A DNA stretch of 64,000 bases from Glandiceps talaboti (GCF_964340395.1 NC_135549.1:23121342-23185341); one strand, 5' to 3'. Shown: positions 39,080 through 52,838, counted from the stretch's first letter. The notes: generated by a model from the sequence alone, not told the origin. Program-made: numbers and translations.

Positions 39080-40520
39080 CTCGATTTCTACACAAATTAA
39101 AGTATAGGGTGTCAAGACAAAATTAAAAGATCAGGGTAAAAAATGTCATCACCAGAGGTTTACTTCTAACAGTAATCAAACGTAGGTGTACTAAAAGGCA
39201 GAAATGTGCATGCCTGGACTTTTCCTTTAAAATAAATACTTTGCATTAGCTGTGTACCTAACTAATATCAGAGTTAATACACTCAGTGCAACACTCATTC
39301 ATATACTCACCAACCCTTCAACAAACACTAACATATTTACTCCAGAAGGAGAAATCCCACTGACGGGAATTAGTTGAGATCAACTGGAAAAAAACCGGCT
39401 AAGGCAAACAATCAAAGGCAAAAACCAAAGGCAAACAAGACATATTGTCAGAAGGCAATATCCAGAGACTGTAACACATAACAATTGCCAGAAGGCAGAC
39501 AAAACAAAAAGCAATTGTCAACATTACCATTTAAAAATTGTTCAAAACAAGAAAATAAAAAAAAATAAAAAAAAAAATAAAAAAAATAAATAAAATACTG
39601 ACAGAATAATCGCAAATCTCCTCAATTACAAATAAATACACCTCAACAATCCCCTCCCCCTGTCATAAAGCATACAATACTAAAACTCTTTCGAGCGCAG
39701 AATCATACAAACAAACATAGATATTACCAAACTAGTTCAGAGGCCACAATATGATATACTACCCTGTTGAAAAACAAAACAAGATATCAAATATATATCA
39801 AAATACTAAACGAAACAAAATAATATGAAAGTTAAAAAAAGGAGCATTAAATGCAAAAGTGAAAAGAAAAAAACTTCAAACAACCACAACAGAAAACAAA
39901 AACAAATGAAATAATGACAACACACAAAACTATTTACATCACCATGATCTTGGCAATTAACAATTAATGAGAAAAAACAACTGATTGCACATGTTGTATT
40001 GTATTTCAACAAATCTCTGTATGAACAAGGATATCAAAACTTTGCCCTTACAGAAGGCATTCAGTTTAAATCTGGTATACATTATAGTAATAAGTTGAAA
40101 TCAGGATTCTTTGGGGGTGCAGACTCAAAAATCAATTTGATTTGATATATAGTACCATATTGTATGTACAGCTACAGAAATGTGTTTACTAACCAGTAAT
40201 TCAATACTATGCAGGGTGTATATGATATTGTGATGATATTGCATCTCATAAAATAGTTACAGAAAATGTTTAATTATTGAAAATTATGCATATTCTTCAT
40301 GAATTTCAGTGAAAAGTGACAACAAGTTTTTACTGAACACGGGCGTTTTCTCTATGTACCCAAATCATATGAAATTTTTTAGCCTGCATTCTTATGATAT
40401 TGCCTAATTACCGAAAAACGTGACACACACAATATGAATGTGTACCAGTGTTTGCTTTACACTCACAAGGAAATTTCATGAACACCTCTGCCATTGTTTT
40501 TAATATAAATATCGTGTTCA

Positions 40521-40547
40521 CAGACAGACAGACAGACAGACAGACAT

Positions 40548-40625
<78 letters not shown>
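40521..40625. repeat. (CAGA)n microsatellite
   Basis: Tetranucleotide run with two small interruptions, followed by (TTAA)n. Confidence 0.95.
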
Positions 40626-41388
40626 TCAATTAATTAATTAATTAATACGGAGAGTAAAAAATGTGGCAAGGTAAGGTCTGTATATCTATATAACAAAGGG
40701 ATATGCTATTCAGTTCAAACGAATGGCAGTGCATAGGATGATGAGTAAACACTCCCAGCTGAATATGTAGGTATCGAATATATATTTGCTATTCATCTGA
40801 AACTTTTGATCTCATCATGTTGGGTGCGTCACATGAGACTCTAGTGTTAATATGTGTACACAAAGGCTCCGGGAAAGAGAATGATGCCAATAATACATAT
40901 AAAATTGCACGCGATTAGTATCGCACTACTAATCCTACCCTTATGAAGGGACTATAAGTAATTTTTTCTTTATATATTTTATTTTAATCAGTCGAGATTT
41001 GTTCATGCACATGAGTGACCAAAACAGTTATTAATAGTATCTGAGTGATAGTCAGTGATAGAATTGGATGTCAATGGATGTCAAATATTGGAAGTGCTCC
41101 TGACTGTTAGTTTCTCGAATAAGGACTGAATTAACAATGATTAAATCATAAAACTATTAATTATTCTATAACATATGCGAAAAAAGCATTTCATTTCAAA
41201 ATTTACTTTAAAAAAGCATCATTCATGGAGCATTTACCTGTGAATTATTTGTCCTTAAAAATTATTTTTCAAATACATGAATTGGCAAAGGCGTGTCTGT
41301 AAATATTTGGTTAAAAGTTTCATAGCGGAATATGCATGGATATATACTGTTTAATTTATCCAGTCGCAGTTTTACGTTTGCCTTCAGT

Positions 41389-41456
41389 ATGTATGTATGT
41401 ATGTATGTATGTATGTATGTATGTATGTATGTATGTATGTATGTATGTATGTATGT
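41389..41456. repeat. (GTAT)n microsatellite
   Basis: Perfect tetranucleotide run of about 68 bp. Confidence 0.95.
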
Positions 41457-42405
41457 CATCATTTTCTCTAAAACGTTTGATTCAATCCAAATGTAACTGT
41501 GTACACATAGTCTTTATGCTAATAACTAGGACTGAAATATTTAAAGTTCAATAAAAAATAGTACTTGTCAATATCTCATTTAGTGATTAGTTAGAATTCT
41601 ATCTTAACATTCTACATAATTTGGATAACACTACAACCTATGTGGCATATTTGTTGATCATGACTTGTTGTTTTATTTGTCTAATTTACATTATTCACAC
41701 TTTTCACACTAGCTTTATACATGGAATACTTTTCCCTCAGTGATAGGATGACGTGACGTCACAATTTTTCAAAGTGAACACTGGCGGGCGCTGTATTTAA
41801 GTGCAAAATGGCGACATGCATGACCTTGCTATTTCAGAAGCTAAAATCGAGTTCAAAAATTGATATAAATCACTTGTCACACATTTATTTTATCAACAGA
41901 AATTGCAATATCATTTGATTGAACCTTCCCTTTAATTATGTAATGTTTAAAAGGAAAAGTTCAGTTAGACTTATTTCTGCCTGCAGTAAAATTTCATTGT
42001 CATAACGCTATCAACTTGCACGAGTTTGGATGATAAAAAGCACCGCGGTAACTTACTCAACTTTTGGAATTTTGTTAAGAAGCTTTAGTACTTTACACTG
42101 TTTTCGCTGTTTTGGGGGATTTCCTGCAAGGGTTTATGGGAAAGAAAACCCGTCACTGATGAAATCATTATTACCCTTATCGCATCGTCTTGACAATGAC
42201 ACAAATGTCCAGATAAAATAGTTTGGATAAAAATGGTTTAGATAACTTTATTCAGAATATTGTCTAGGTTTGCAAACAGTAAATATTTTTTTTTTAAAAA
42301 TCAAATAAAGCGCATGTACGTTCTTCAAAACTCGAAGATTAGGACGTGTCAAGTTCAAGTTTGTTTCTTTGTAAACTTTAAAACTAACGTTTCGTTATTT
42401 TCAGA

Positions 42406-43398
42406 AAGAAGATCATAAAAAACAGTGGGATAAATCAACGGTTGAACACAGCAACATCGTTCATCAAACAGACCTGCGAACCAAAACAAAATTTCGTTTT
42501 CATTAAAACGACAAAAACAGGCAGCAGCAGCCTTGCAGCTCTTTTATTCCGATATGGTTTGAAACATGACCTTGTTCCAGCGGTAGACGAACGACTGAAA
42601 TCACATATTCTTAAGAATGAGACGAGTAACAGCTTACTGATTCATACCTATGATTGTGCAAACTTCCCAGGATACAACTTCATCGCAAACCATCTCAATT
42701 ACAATAGAAATGCGCTAGAAAAGGTTATCAAGCACGGCCAGTATTTTACTATTCTAAGGTCGCCTATCACACGCGTTCAGTCCGCGTTCTACTATTTCAA
42801 AAAAATACATACTGAGTATAAGGGATTCTCAAATCCTTTGAAGGAGTTTCTCAAGCGTTACCGTGACGGAAAGGGGGAGAGTGGGATGTTAATGAATTGG
42901 ACTCCTGAGCAATTTTTCAACAGTCAATTCAACAGACTTTTCGATTTCCCGCGACATGTTAATGAATTAACAGTTGAAAGTTTGTTCGAGAATTTAGATC
43001 GGGAGCTCGATTTGGTCATGTTGACAGAGTACTACGATGAATCTCTAGTTTTGCTACGAAAGATGATGTGTTGGAAATATGAAGAGCTGGTCTATGGACG
43101 ATGCAAAGCTAAGGGGGTTGAACACCCCCCAACTACACCGGAGATGGAGGAGATTATTAGAGCATTATCGCCGATTGACATCAAAATGTACGACTACTTC
43201 AATAAGACATTCTGGCAAAAAGTCAAACAGTACGACGGAAATTTCGATGAGGATCTTGCTGAGTTAAGGTCAATTCAATATAACGCAGACATTCGGTGTG
43301 AAAATCATCCAGAATCTGAGTATTGCCAAATGCTTACAAAGGACACTGTTGAAACAATGCGTATGGTACTAGAGAAACAACGAAAATGGGAGTGCTGA
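42406..43398 (+). CDS. galactose-3-O-sulfotransferase-like enzyme, catalytic last exon
   Basis: Predicted Golgi enzyme moving sulfate from PAPS to the 3-OH of galactose on glycans (Gal3ST family). The acceptor ttattttcag at 42405 opens a 330-codon frame in phase 0; the first ATG is well inside, so the exon is internal/3' and not a full ORF. The PAPS 5'-phosphosulfate loop is FVFIKTTKTGSSSLAALLFR, about residue 27-46 of the exon. The 3'-phosphate site is YFTILRSPITRVQSAFYYF at about 110. Both match the family pattern (KTxKTxSST and LRxPxxxxxSAF). NETS and NKTF are possible N-glycosylation sites. Five to six cysteines suit a lumenal domain. With the anchor exon the total is about 370 residues plus a stem, close to vertebrate members of 400-490. 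The stop lies 30-40 bp before a large tetranucleotide array. The exact acceptor glycan cannot be told. Confidence 0.88.
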   Translation, partial: KKIIKNSGINQRLNTATSFIKQTCEPKQNFVFIKTTKTGSSSLAALLFRYGLKHDLVPAVDERLKSHILKNETSNSLLIHTYDCANFPGYNFIANHLNYNRNALEKVIKHGQYFTILRSPITRVQSAFYYFKKIHTEYKGFSNPLKEFLKRYRDGKGESGMLMNWTPEQFFNSQFNRLFDFPRHVNELTVESLFENLDRELDLVMLTEYYDESLVLLRKMMCWKYEELVYGRCKAKGVEHPPTTPEMEEIIRALSPIDIKMYDYFNKTFWQKVKQYDGNFDEDLAELRSIQYNADIRCENHPESEYCQMLTKDTVETMRMVLEKQRKWEC

Positions 43399-43435
43399 GG
43401 CAATGTGGTACTGACAAACCATCCATCCATCCGTT

Positions 43436-43684
43436 CGTTCGTATTCCGTTCGTTCGTTCGTTCGTTCATTCATTCATTCATTCATTCATTCATTCATTCA
43501 TTCCTTCCTTCCTTCCTTCCTTCCTTCCTTCCTTCCTTCCTTCCTTCCTTCGTTCGTTCGTTCGTTCGTTCGTTCGTTCGTTCGTTCGTTCGTTCGTTCG
43601 TTCGTTCGTTCGTTCGTTCGTTCATTCATTCATTCATTCATTCATTCATTCATTCATTCATTCATTCATTCATTCATTCATTTA
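43436..43684. repeat. (TTCA)/(TTCC)/(TTCG)n array in the sulfotransferase 3' UTR
   Basis: A 250-bp ladder of TTCG, TTCA, TTCC, TTCG and TTCA blocks, each block nearly pure. It begins about 38 bp after the stop. The long Ser/Phe/His frames through it are artefacts. Confidence 0.95.
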
Positions 43685-44689
43685 TTTAGTATATGATAAA
43701 TTTCTGCGTGCATATTGCAATTCAGTGTGGCGCTAGAGCCGCAACTTTTTATTCCGTAGTTTAGTCAGAATAGTCCCATGTGCCTTATTAGTGATGAATA
43801 TATGATACGACAATAACTATAAATCATCGCTGGATAAAAAGGTTACCCAGAGCTGGCGGGGAACTTTGTTGACTAGAAATCTCTATAGATTTGTATTTCG
43901 TGGCGGCTCTGTAGCGCCATCTACGGATCAATTAACACCTTATTATAGGGTCTGGAAATCTTCATCATCAAGACTAGTGTAATATCTTTAAAAATAACAA
44001 AATTGTCACTATTAGGGTTTATAGCAAAGAATATGAATTACACTACATATTGTCACATGTTGTAACACCCAGTATGATGATAGGCCATAACCACACTGCC
44101 ATCTAGTGGTCAACTTTAACTATCTAAACACAGACCCAACACAAAACGGGTTGGATCTGAGTCGCGGTTAGGGGTAAACCATTTGATTTTTCTTGTCTTG
44201 TCTCTTTTTTATTGGGTGGGGGGGGGGGTGCTGGAGGATTTTGACTCAAAACATTTTTTCAACCATATATATAGAAATATTTGATAACAATATCCTTTCC
44301 TGATCACAATTGAAATTTGAATTCAGAAAACTAAGACTGAGAAAAATCCTCAAAGTGTATTATTGCATGCCATGCCATTTAAAATTATTTTATCATTGTG
44401 AAATATTATAGGATTCATTCACGGTACTAAGTAAGGTCAATCTTAGTAAATTTGATTTGATGGCAGTGTTTCGGTTTGTTTCAGCATTTACCAACAGTTA
44501 GTATAAACCTTTGACAAGAAACTTAAAAAGTTTAGGTGCCGCCGTCGTAGACTCATTGTAATGTTTCGTACTATCTCCTATACATAAAAAGAGTAGTTCT
44601 TTCCCTTGTTTAAAATTTTGATATAAGTTCAACTCTTTATTGTTGAGTAATAGTTCTTCTGTTCCTTTCATTAATTAAGATCTGTCGTT
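43685..44689. other. no gene; partial copy of the 37.3-kb element
   Basis: Positions about 44200-44520 share ordered blocks with 37640-38000 (a G/C run, then gataacaata, ttgcatgcca and ccatttaaaattattttatc). No terminal repeats remain. Confidence 0.55.
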
Positions 44690-46345
44690 GTGTAGAATGG
44701 CTTTCACATGTAAAAACTTAAAAGAAAGTGTTCAAGTGTCTCATCAGCTTTTCCACAATAAGGACATGTACAATCATCATTATAATTTTCCCATTTTCTC
44801 TTTTCATATGCAAGACCGAGAGAATATGATCTTGTCTTAAATTTCATTTCAATTATGATTCTTTAAAATAAGTAACTGATTTAAGATACTCTTCTGGTTC
44901 TAAAGTTGTTTTAAATTTACAGTAATGGGTAAGACAATATTTTTTGTCATGTTTTCTTTCCATATGAGGTCATCCTTTTTGAATGTGATATGTTTGATTT
45001 TATTATCTGAAAGATTTTGAATTTGGTCGCTATCAATATTAAGGTCTGTTAGTACATTATTTACAGTTTTCGGCCAATTCCAGGACAGTTTTGTCATATG
45101 TCTTTCAGATTCTTCACTTATGGAATTGAGATGGTTAACGACACATTTAGTCCATCGTGATTCATCTAAATTACAAAGTCTTTTAAAGTACTTTCATCTT
45201 AACAAATTAAATCTACTTGACATTGTGTTCCAGCCAAGGTCACCCAGAACTGCTTCATTTACAGTACATCTACATTGCTTTCAATATGAATTTCCCCACT
45301 GTTCGTTGCATTTTTTCGAAACAGTCCATATCAGTTTGACTTAATATGAGTAATTCACCTGCACATTCAAGTGCAGGACGCAGTATGTGGTTCCATAAAG
45401 ACAGACCAAAATCAACCCTATTGATGTTACTATGGCTACCAAGAATAGATTTCATGATGGGGAATAAGTTGTCAAATATCGTAGACACTTTCATAAAATA
45501 AGTATGATCCGAAAGGTTGCGAGTGATCCAGTACCCTAGATACTTTAGTTGTATTCATTTGCCTCATTTAATTAACCAGTTATTTTTTTCTGTCTACTTT
45601 CTTCTTGATTACCAGAACATTTGATTTTTTCTCATTGATATTTATTTTCCAAAGTTTACAATATTCAGTTGTGACAGCTAACATGCCTTGTAGTTTGTTT
45701 TCATTTGGTGCTACAAGGGCTACATCATCATCAAACAACAAGCCATTAATGATTTCACCATTTAGATTAACCCCTAGGTGTGACTCAGTTAGCATTTTTT
45801 TAAAAAAAACGCATTGATATATACAGAAAAAAAGTATTAGCACTAGCACACATCCTTGTCTAAGACCCTCATTTTGGTTAAAATAGTCTGTTTCTATATC
45901 ACCAAAGGAAACTTTACTTTCAATGTGATTATATGAGTGTTTTACCACACGTCATAATTTACCTTTTATACTATTGTTCCATATTGCGAACCATAGTCCT
46001 TCTCTCCAAACACTGTCATATGATTTATTGAAATCTAGAAATGCAAGATATGTATGTTGTTTGTTGTATTTACGAATTGTTGCTAATCCCTTTAAAACAA
46101 ATATTTGGTCAATTTTTCGTCTGTCTTCCCTCCTTGTATTTAACCTAGTGTGTTCTTGATAAGTTATCTCATGAATACTGTATTTTCCGATCACTCTACG
46201 TCCTTTCAACATATCCCTACAACATATGGTCTTCACATGATGAAATGATATCTTTTTTACATGTATCAAAAGTGTCAGGTTTTCTCATTAATTTAGTCTC
46301 AGGGTCAACTCCTGATAATTTAGTGTATATTTCATTTGTGTCATT
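44690..46345 (-). pseudogene. decayed non-LTR retrotransposon, reverse transcriptase plus C-terminal CCHC-like end
   Basis: On the - strand, several frames in order give RT landmarks: motif A AFLDFNKSYDSVWREGLW near 46.03 kb, motif B region GLRQGCVLVLILF near 45.85 kb, and motif C GLLFDDDVALVAPNE near 45.75 kb with the two catalytic Asp kept. A thumb-like part at 45.3-45.5 kb and a C-terminal CPYCGKADETLEHFLLSF near 44.75 kb follow. The latter is the Cys-Cys-His finger usual at the end of CR1/Jockey-type LINEs, with its final Cys replaced by Phe. The ORF is broken by several stops or frameshifts and has no endonuclease domain in view, so it is a dead 5'-truncated copy. Confidence 0.8.
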
Positions 46346-46459
46346 GCGTAACATGGATTCGAGGCTGTTTGAAATTCGAGCAACTTGCAACCAACGTCTA
46401 TTATATTAGAGTGACCCTATTTTTTTTACTGTCTCTCATTACCCGTCCGACCCAAGTTT

Positions 46460-46930
<471 letters not shown>

Positions 46931-49900
46931 GTGGAACAGTGCCTCTCCGGCAAGAATAAGCAAGTGTCGACGCCATCTACAGTCATGGCAGCAGCGACGA
47001 CACTTGTTCACGAACAGATAATTTCTTTCATGACGACAGAAGGTATTGACATGACGAGTAGGGCCTGAGAACATGCCAATTGTGTAGAGAAACTGGGAAA
47101 GGGCTTCCTACCAGGAATCCAATAAAAAAAGGCAGAGAGGAGGAAAAGAAGAGGCAGAGAAGATGATGTTATTTTTTTTACTTTAAAAAAATCGACCAAA
47201 CGACCCATATTTGCTATGAAAAAGTAATGACAAACATAAATAAATATTTAATAGGGACACTAATTAGATGTGTCTACAAAGGAGAAAATACGGAATCTGA
47301 TACGGAATAGAAACTGAATTAAAAGTCTGATACTTATGTAAGTGATGTTTTGTATTTGGATCGGCGTTTCCTATGTCTCTCTAGTAATGTATGTTTTTCC
47401 TCGTCATAATTGCAATTTAGCACACTATTTTTATGATTGTATCCAATGATATCAAATTATTGATTTTTTTCTTCAATTTATATTATATTATTATTATTAC
47501 ACGAGTGGGTGATAGGAACCTCTTTGACGTATTCAATATAGTGTAAACAAGGAATCCCTAAAAAAACCCGTACACTGCAAGATACTGGCAGTCATCAGAA
47601 ACGCCACACTATTGTGAGTACATTGAAACCAACTTCCAGTCAATAGCTTAGTGTCTACCATACTTAGCTGAAAGCTGGTTTTCCGCTGTCGTACTTAAAA
47701 ATGTGCTTATAAGTTACTTTAGCAGTTCATTTAGTATTTTGAATTTTGCTGGTGTCGGTATGTAAAAAGTTGAATTATACATACTAAAATAAATTCAAGC
47801 AAATCGAGAAGAAAGGATTCCTATCAGTATTTTGTTGATTTATAAGAGAAATGAAGATACTGTGGTGTTTCACTCGAGACACGATGTTCTACACACAGAA
47901 AGACAACTTCAAATAGAAAATAAACAACTATATAGGTACCAGGCACAGTAGGGATGTAGAAGCAGACAAGTTGTTGATTATCAGTTGGAAAATAAACAAC
48001 TGAAGCCATTAAAATCATCAAATCCATATGCAATTTTTTTTCATCAGAAGACTGTTTCCATACTACACTGGTGCAGCAAAAGAATGGCCGCGATGCTTTA
48101 TCACTTTGGTATATCCTGCTGTGTGTGTGTGTGTGCTAAATATAACTTTGTTATTGTTAGTCTGGAGTTGAATTGTGTCTATCTTTGTGTTAAAAACACC
48201 ATGTCCCATGAGTAAAACACCGACACAACTTAATTTCTCTTGTAACTTTATGAAGTCTTCACACCTTTCTACAAATTCATCTAATTGGGATAGCGATATA
48301 GAACTTCGAAATTAAATTACTGAAACCTAATTATCGGGATTATAGTATGCAGAACAGGAAGATCTGTGTCATCGTGGTATGACCGGTAAAAAAGGAACCA
48401 TATCCCCATGGCAATATGTATCAGTTCATGTATTGAATGACATCAACGATGGGTGCATCCAGAATGGTTGGCATGGATACAATATTAGGATGGTAGAGAA
48501 GAGAAATCATATCAATCACTTCGAGGCTTAAAATTGACGTCAAAAATGTGACTCTACACTTCGACAGAAAAGGCTGAGTTTTAAATATTACATTGTATTC
48601 AGAAAAAAAATGTATGAAACTGTACTGTGATATGTGATTCGATATAATTTGTATATAGATGGACGCGTGTATCATATTTAGTTATTTTTTCCATTGCTGA
48701 GAGTCGTTGTGAAGCTTAGTGATGACGTCAGAATCGCTCTGTGAGACATTTCTTTGTACTTTTCGGTATGCCATATGCCACTGTAGTTTATAAAAGCACT
48801 TCATTGTCTGGGATGATAGTATCTAAATCCGAGCCTGTCTACTTATAATGGCGGTGCGATTCTAGCGTCGTTTTACCGATGGAAGGCAACGACTAAGCCA
48901 CACTCACATTCACAACACCAGTACAGGCCTAGACAACGTCGAAATATTAGTATAACGGTATGCAATGAATGAATGGCTCCATTTTTTTTCAAGGCTTTGG
49001 ATCGTCATGTCGATATTTAAAGCAAAAGATGACTCAAACTGTCCGAGACGATGATTGGATCCGAAAGCCATTCATATACATATACAGTCACGTGACCACA
49101 TCCACACCTCCCAGGGTCATTAGTTTACTCAGGCAGGGTGAGCTATTAGAACATGAATTTGTGGGAGTGGGCCGAAAGAAAGTGACAGTTTTCGACTTGG
49201 AATCATTGCTCTTACCGGCTCTCGAAGCTTAAAATAAACGTACAAGGTTCCCCTCCTGGTATAAATAATACATATACAAATGGACTATATATAATTTATT
49301 GCCATAATTAAAAAAAATTATAAAATACGTTGAATTTTTCACATGTGCTCTTGGTAAAAACAACAAGTGATAAACAAAGTGGAAACAAATAAATAAAAAA
49401 ATACATATTGACAGCATTATATTCATTTACAAGTAAAACTGCACTTTTAAAAAGGGAAGGCATAAAAAAGTTAGAAATATTTAGAATATTTCGTTTAGTT
49501 AGGACACATCCCTGTAAAGGCCCATTTTCCAGCTCAAACAAGCTGAGAGAGACAAATAACATTGATGCATTAAAGGTTAGTGCACAGAATTTGCAGACTG
49601 TGTTAAAATGATACAGGCACAGGCATAATCCAATTTGTTATACTTTAATAGGCCAAATAAAAAATAGTGTGTTTTATTTATTTATTTTTTTTATATAAAT
49701 AATGGTGTGAACCCTGTCAGTGTCTTTTAGGTATGTCTGCATACCTCACTGTACAATTACATTTTCAAATTTAAAAACAAACGTAAAAAACCCTGTTTTT
49801 TCAGAAGACAACTTCTAATCTTGTCCACTTAATACTCATAAAGTCTGTCTTGTTTTTCATTTGGGTGAAAATTCCATCAAAACCTGACTTCATATAGTTT

Positions 49901-50252
49901 AGTACTGAAAAAACATACATAATATTTGTTGTGTGCGAGTCCTACCCGGTGTAGATAATTCTGACCGCATCCTTAATGATATGCACATATTTATTTGCTT
50001 AAATTAATACATTATTCTAATCGAGTGTCGTCTGGACTTATTGCTTTTACAACTGCAAGGCGAGTGAATAGCTGACTGTCCTTACTTGTTTGGAACGATA
50101 GCTGCACAATCAAGGTAAGCTAAAGGCAGAATTGGGCGAGAGTGGAGAAGGTTTATCTTAGACCATCAAAATAGGGATCCAAAATGCATCCACGGCCAGC
50201 AGTAGGGACCGGCTCGTTAAGAACGGTACTGTAAAACGGTCGTGGTTTGCGA
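46931..50252. other. no supported gene
   Basis: 47560-47995 carries blocks similar to 33370-33960 and, inverted, to 34142-34215. A TATAAAAG at about 48790 and an 87-codon frame at 48969-49232 were considered as a gene start but lack splice or domain support. Confidence 0.45.
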
Positions 50253-50459
50253 CCACAGGGGCGTGTATTATTAGATTTCCGTTTTCTTAGGAAAATATCA
50301 TACGAATGTTGCTGCTACAAATGCATCGATCTATAGTACTACGTATACTATAAATATCTCTCTTTCCCTATACAGGTAGGAATATATATTCAAAAGGTTG
50401 TTATATACCAGTCTGTAGACCTGGAAAACAACAATCTATGCAATATTACACGCCCCTGT
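50253..50459. mobile_element. hAT-like MITE with 8-bp target duplication
   Basis: Terminal repeats ACAGGGGCGTGTATTATT (left, near 50255) and the inverse of its relative ATATTACACGCCCCTGT (right end 50459) enclose about 207 bp. GTTTGCGA occurs directly on both sides (50245-50252 and 50460-50467). An 8-bp duplication plus CAGGGGCG termini is diagnostic of the hAT superfamily. No coding capacity. Confidence 0.75.
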
Positions 50460-51430
50460 GTTTGCGACGATGCCAAAAACGTGTCGATCTACAACAGATC
50501 CCCCTTCAATTATTGTTCTCTCCCCACCACGCGGTTTTTTTTTTATCAACACTTTGTACTGTATTCCCAATTCTTACTATGTTCTCATATACAAAACGCT
50601 TTTGCAAATTAAAATTTGATGTAGGGTACTAGGAGCGACTGTCCTTTGTGTTAGAACACATGTGAGTACGCCCAAGCAACGCCTCTGCAACGCAAGGCCA
50701 TCCATATCAGATTACAATGCAAGCTGCATGTAGCTATATACATGTTGTATGTGAATCATACAACTATATATGCCGATAAGACAGACGGAATTTTAAAGGG
50801 ACAAAGTTCCGGCCTGACCTTACTTACCCAGTTGTGCTATTTTTCTTTCTTTTCAATAATGTTATTCTGGTTCACAAAAAATATGTAAGATACGTGGAAT
50901 ATTGGTTAAACGAATATGAACGAATGATCTAACTATAGCATGTACGTAAATGAACGACATGCATTGATATTCTGAGTGCACGTGACCTAGGAATGTTCGT
51001 GAAGAAACTGCCCATGCGTGAGCCTATTAAAACTTAGCGTGGTTTTACTCAATCTGATCTGATTAAAACGTGATGTAGGAAAACGGCTAGGTTTCTTTAT
51101 ATATGTATCTACATCCTTACAGCTATATTGTTGTTTGTTTTCGATTTTTTGCTAAGAGAGTGAGGGATTCCTTCGCCAACTCTTCCGGAAATAAAATCGC
51201 GATCAAATGGGAATGTAGAAAGTTTAAGCTTGTAATAGATAAATAAATCATAAATCGTATTTCTACATCAGATTTTACTCAGATTCTATTTTATACAAAA
51301 CCTAATGCACAAGTACATAAATTACACACAAGATAAGTTTTCTGCGAGTATATGTTTATGACAAACAAGGTTTCGAGGTCTGGTATTGTTTTGTCTTCTC
51401 AAAATTGAATAGCAATATATATATAAGTGA

Positions 51431-51614
51431 GTGTATGTATGTATGTATGTATGTATGTATGTATGTATGTATGTATGTATGTATGTATGTATGTATGTAT
51501 GTATGTATGTATGTATGTATGTATGTGTGTATGTGTGCATGTGTGTATGTGTGTATGTGTGTATGTATGTATGTATGTATGTATGTATGTATGTATGTAT
51601 GTATGTATGTATGT
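51431..51614. repeat. (TATG)n microsatellite, head of duplicated unit 1
   Basis: tatg run interrupted by tgtgtatg variants. The frames of Cys-Met-Tyr-Val are artefacts. Confidence 0.95.
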
Positions 51615-52193
51615 ATACAAGTAATAAATGCCGTCCGGGTAAAATACACGCCGACGTAGGAGGCGTGTATTGCCCGGATGGCATTTATCTTGTACCCCGG
51701 GAACTTCATTTGTGGTGACATATTCTTTCCAGGAAGAACTCCATACACCAAGCGTCTGTGTTTTGATTTCCGATAAGAAGACCGACGCCTAAAGCCGATA
51801 ACATTGATAGACGCCGTGTCAACATTGAAACATGTCAACATTCAATGTCACACGCGTATATCGTTAAATACACGTTGTGACGAAAATAGCGATTACATCA
51901 CAATGGATAGTGTATTTCGTACTTGTTATTATCATGATTATTATACACGACATAATCATACTACAAACTACTTATACACGACATTCATACTACAAACTAC
52001 TCAATACAATCATATCCATGGAACTAGTGATATCAAGTTTAATCGACACTGATAATGCAAAACATGGCTACTGACATCAAAAATAGAACTTTAAGAGAAA
52101 TTGTTTATCTGTCTTTGTTCAACAAGACTAGCGTAAAGAAACTTTTGAAATGTTGTCTATTACGCACAATGGACAGTGTATTTCGTATATGTA

Positions 52194-52284
52194 CTTGCTG
52201 TGTATTTTTCGGTACACTTGCCTTCAATTTCTGATTTATGTCCTCAGATGTCTTAACAGCAAACCGTCGCTTTCTCCCTGTCAT
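52194..52284 (-). pseudogene. N-terminal scrap of a Crypton/KIAA1958-like recombinase ORF, unit 1
   Basis: From ATG at 52284 the - strand reads MTGRKRRFAVKTSEDINQKL, then KASVPKNTQQ. The pattern RRFAxxTxEDIxxKLxASxPKxT resembles the N-terminal region of DUF3504/KIAA1958-like proteins derived from tyrosine-recombinase transposons. Only about 30 residues are present; no catalytic domain is nearby. Family assignment is from memory of the motif. Confidence 0.45.
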
Positions 52285-52401
52285 GATACTATATAGACTT
52301 ACGTGTATTTTGTCACAGACAAGTAAGAAACCGTGGTTTCGTTTCACCTTCTAAAAATACCCTCTGCGGTCATGTTTACATTTATTAGCGAGTGAACCAT
52401 A

Positions 52402-52431
52402 AGACCCTACACCAACGTTGGTGTAGGGTCT
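52402..52431. repeat. 30-bp perfect palindrome centred on ACCAACGTTGGT
   Basis: The sequence reads the same on both strands, from AGACCCTACACC to its complement. A near-identical palindrome is at 54965-55000. Confidence 0.9.
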
Positions 52432-52740
52432 ATGAGTGAACCAAGTCTTATCAGTTCAGTAACATTCAGGGGCCATGTTGTTGTTATGATTGTCTGTGTC
52501 TAAACGTTCTTCCTGGTCACACACAGTCAGGGGCCATGTTTTTGTTATGATTGTCTGCATCTAATCACTCTTCCCAGGATGGCATTATTTGGATCTCATA
52601 CACAGAAAATACACTCCCGCCAAAGATATTAGGTCAATTTGCTACTCAGCTGATACACCGGTCTTCATGCTTTTCCCTGATTGGTCAATAGCCTCATTTG
52701 TAACTGTCAGGTCGAAATTTAACGCCCACCCGGAGTACAA

Positions 52741-52793
52741 GTATGTATGTATGTATGTATGTATGTATGTATGTATGTATGTATGTATGTATA

Positions 52794-52836
<43 letters not shown>
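52741..52836. repeat. (TATG)n microsatellite, head of duplicated unit 2
   Basis: tatg run with a central (GT)n interruption. Confidence 0.95.

Positions 52837-52838
<2 letters not shown>

Noticed and set aside
43386-43736. Ser/Phe/His frame after the sulfotransferase
   Set aside because: Entirely the TTCN tetranucleotide ladder.
48969-49232. 87-codon frame ending in LLLPALEA with a TATAAAAG about 180 bp upstream
   Set aside because: The segment KKVTVFDLESLLLPALEA looks protein-like, but there is no splice context, no recognisable domain and no paralogue; kept only as a weak possibility.
51322-51841. Long frames of Thr-Tyr-Ile-His or Cys-Met-Tyr-Val
   Set aside because: Translation of a tetranucleotide array in all frames; the same holds at 52.7, 53.7 and 56.3 kb.
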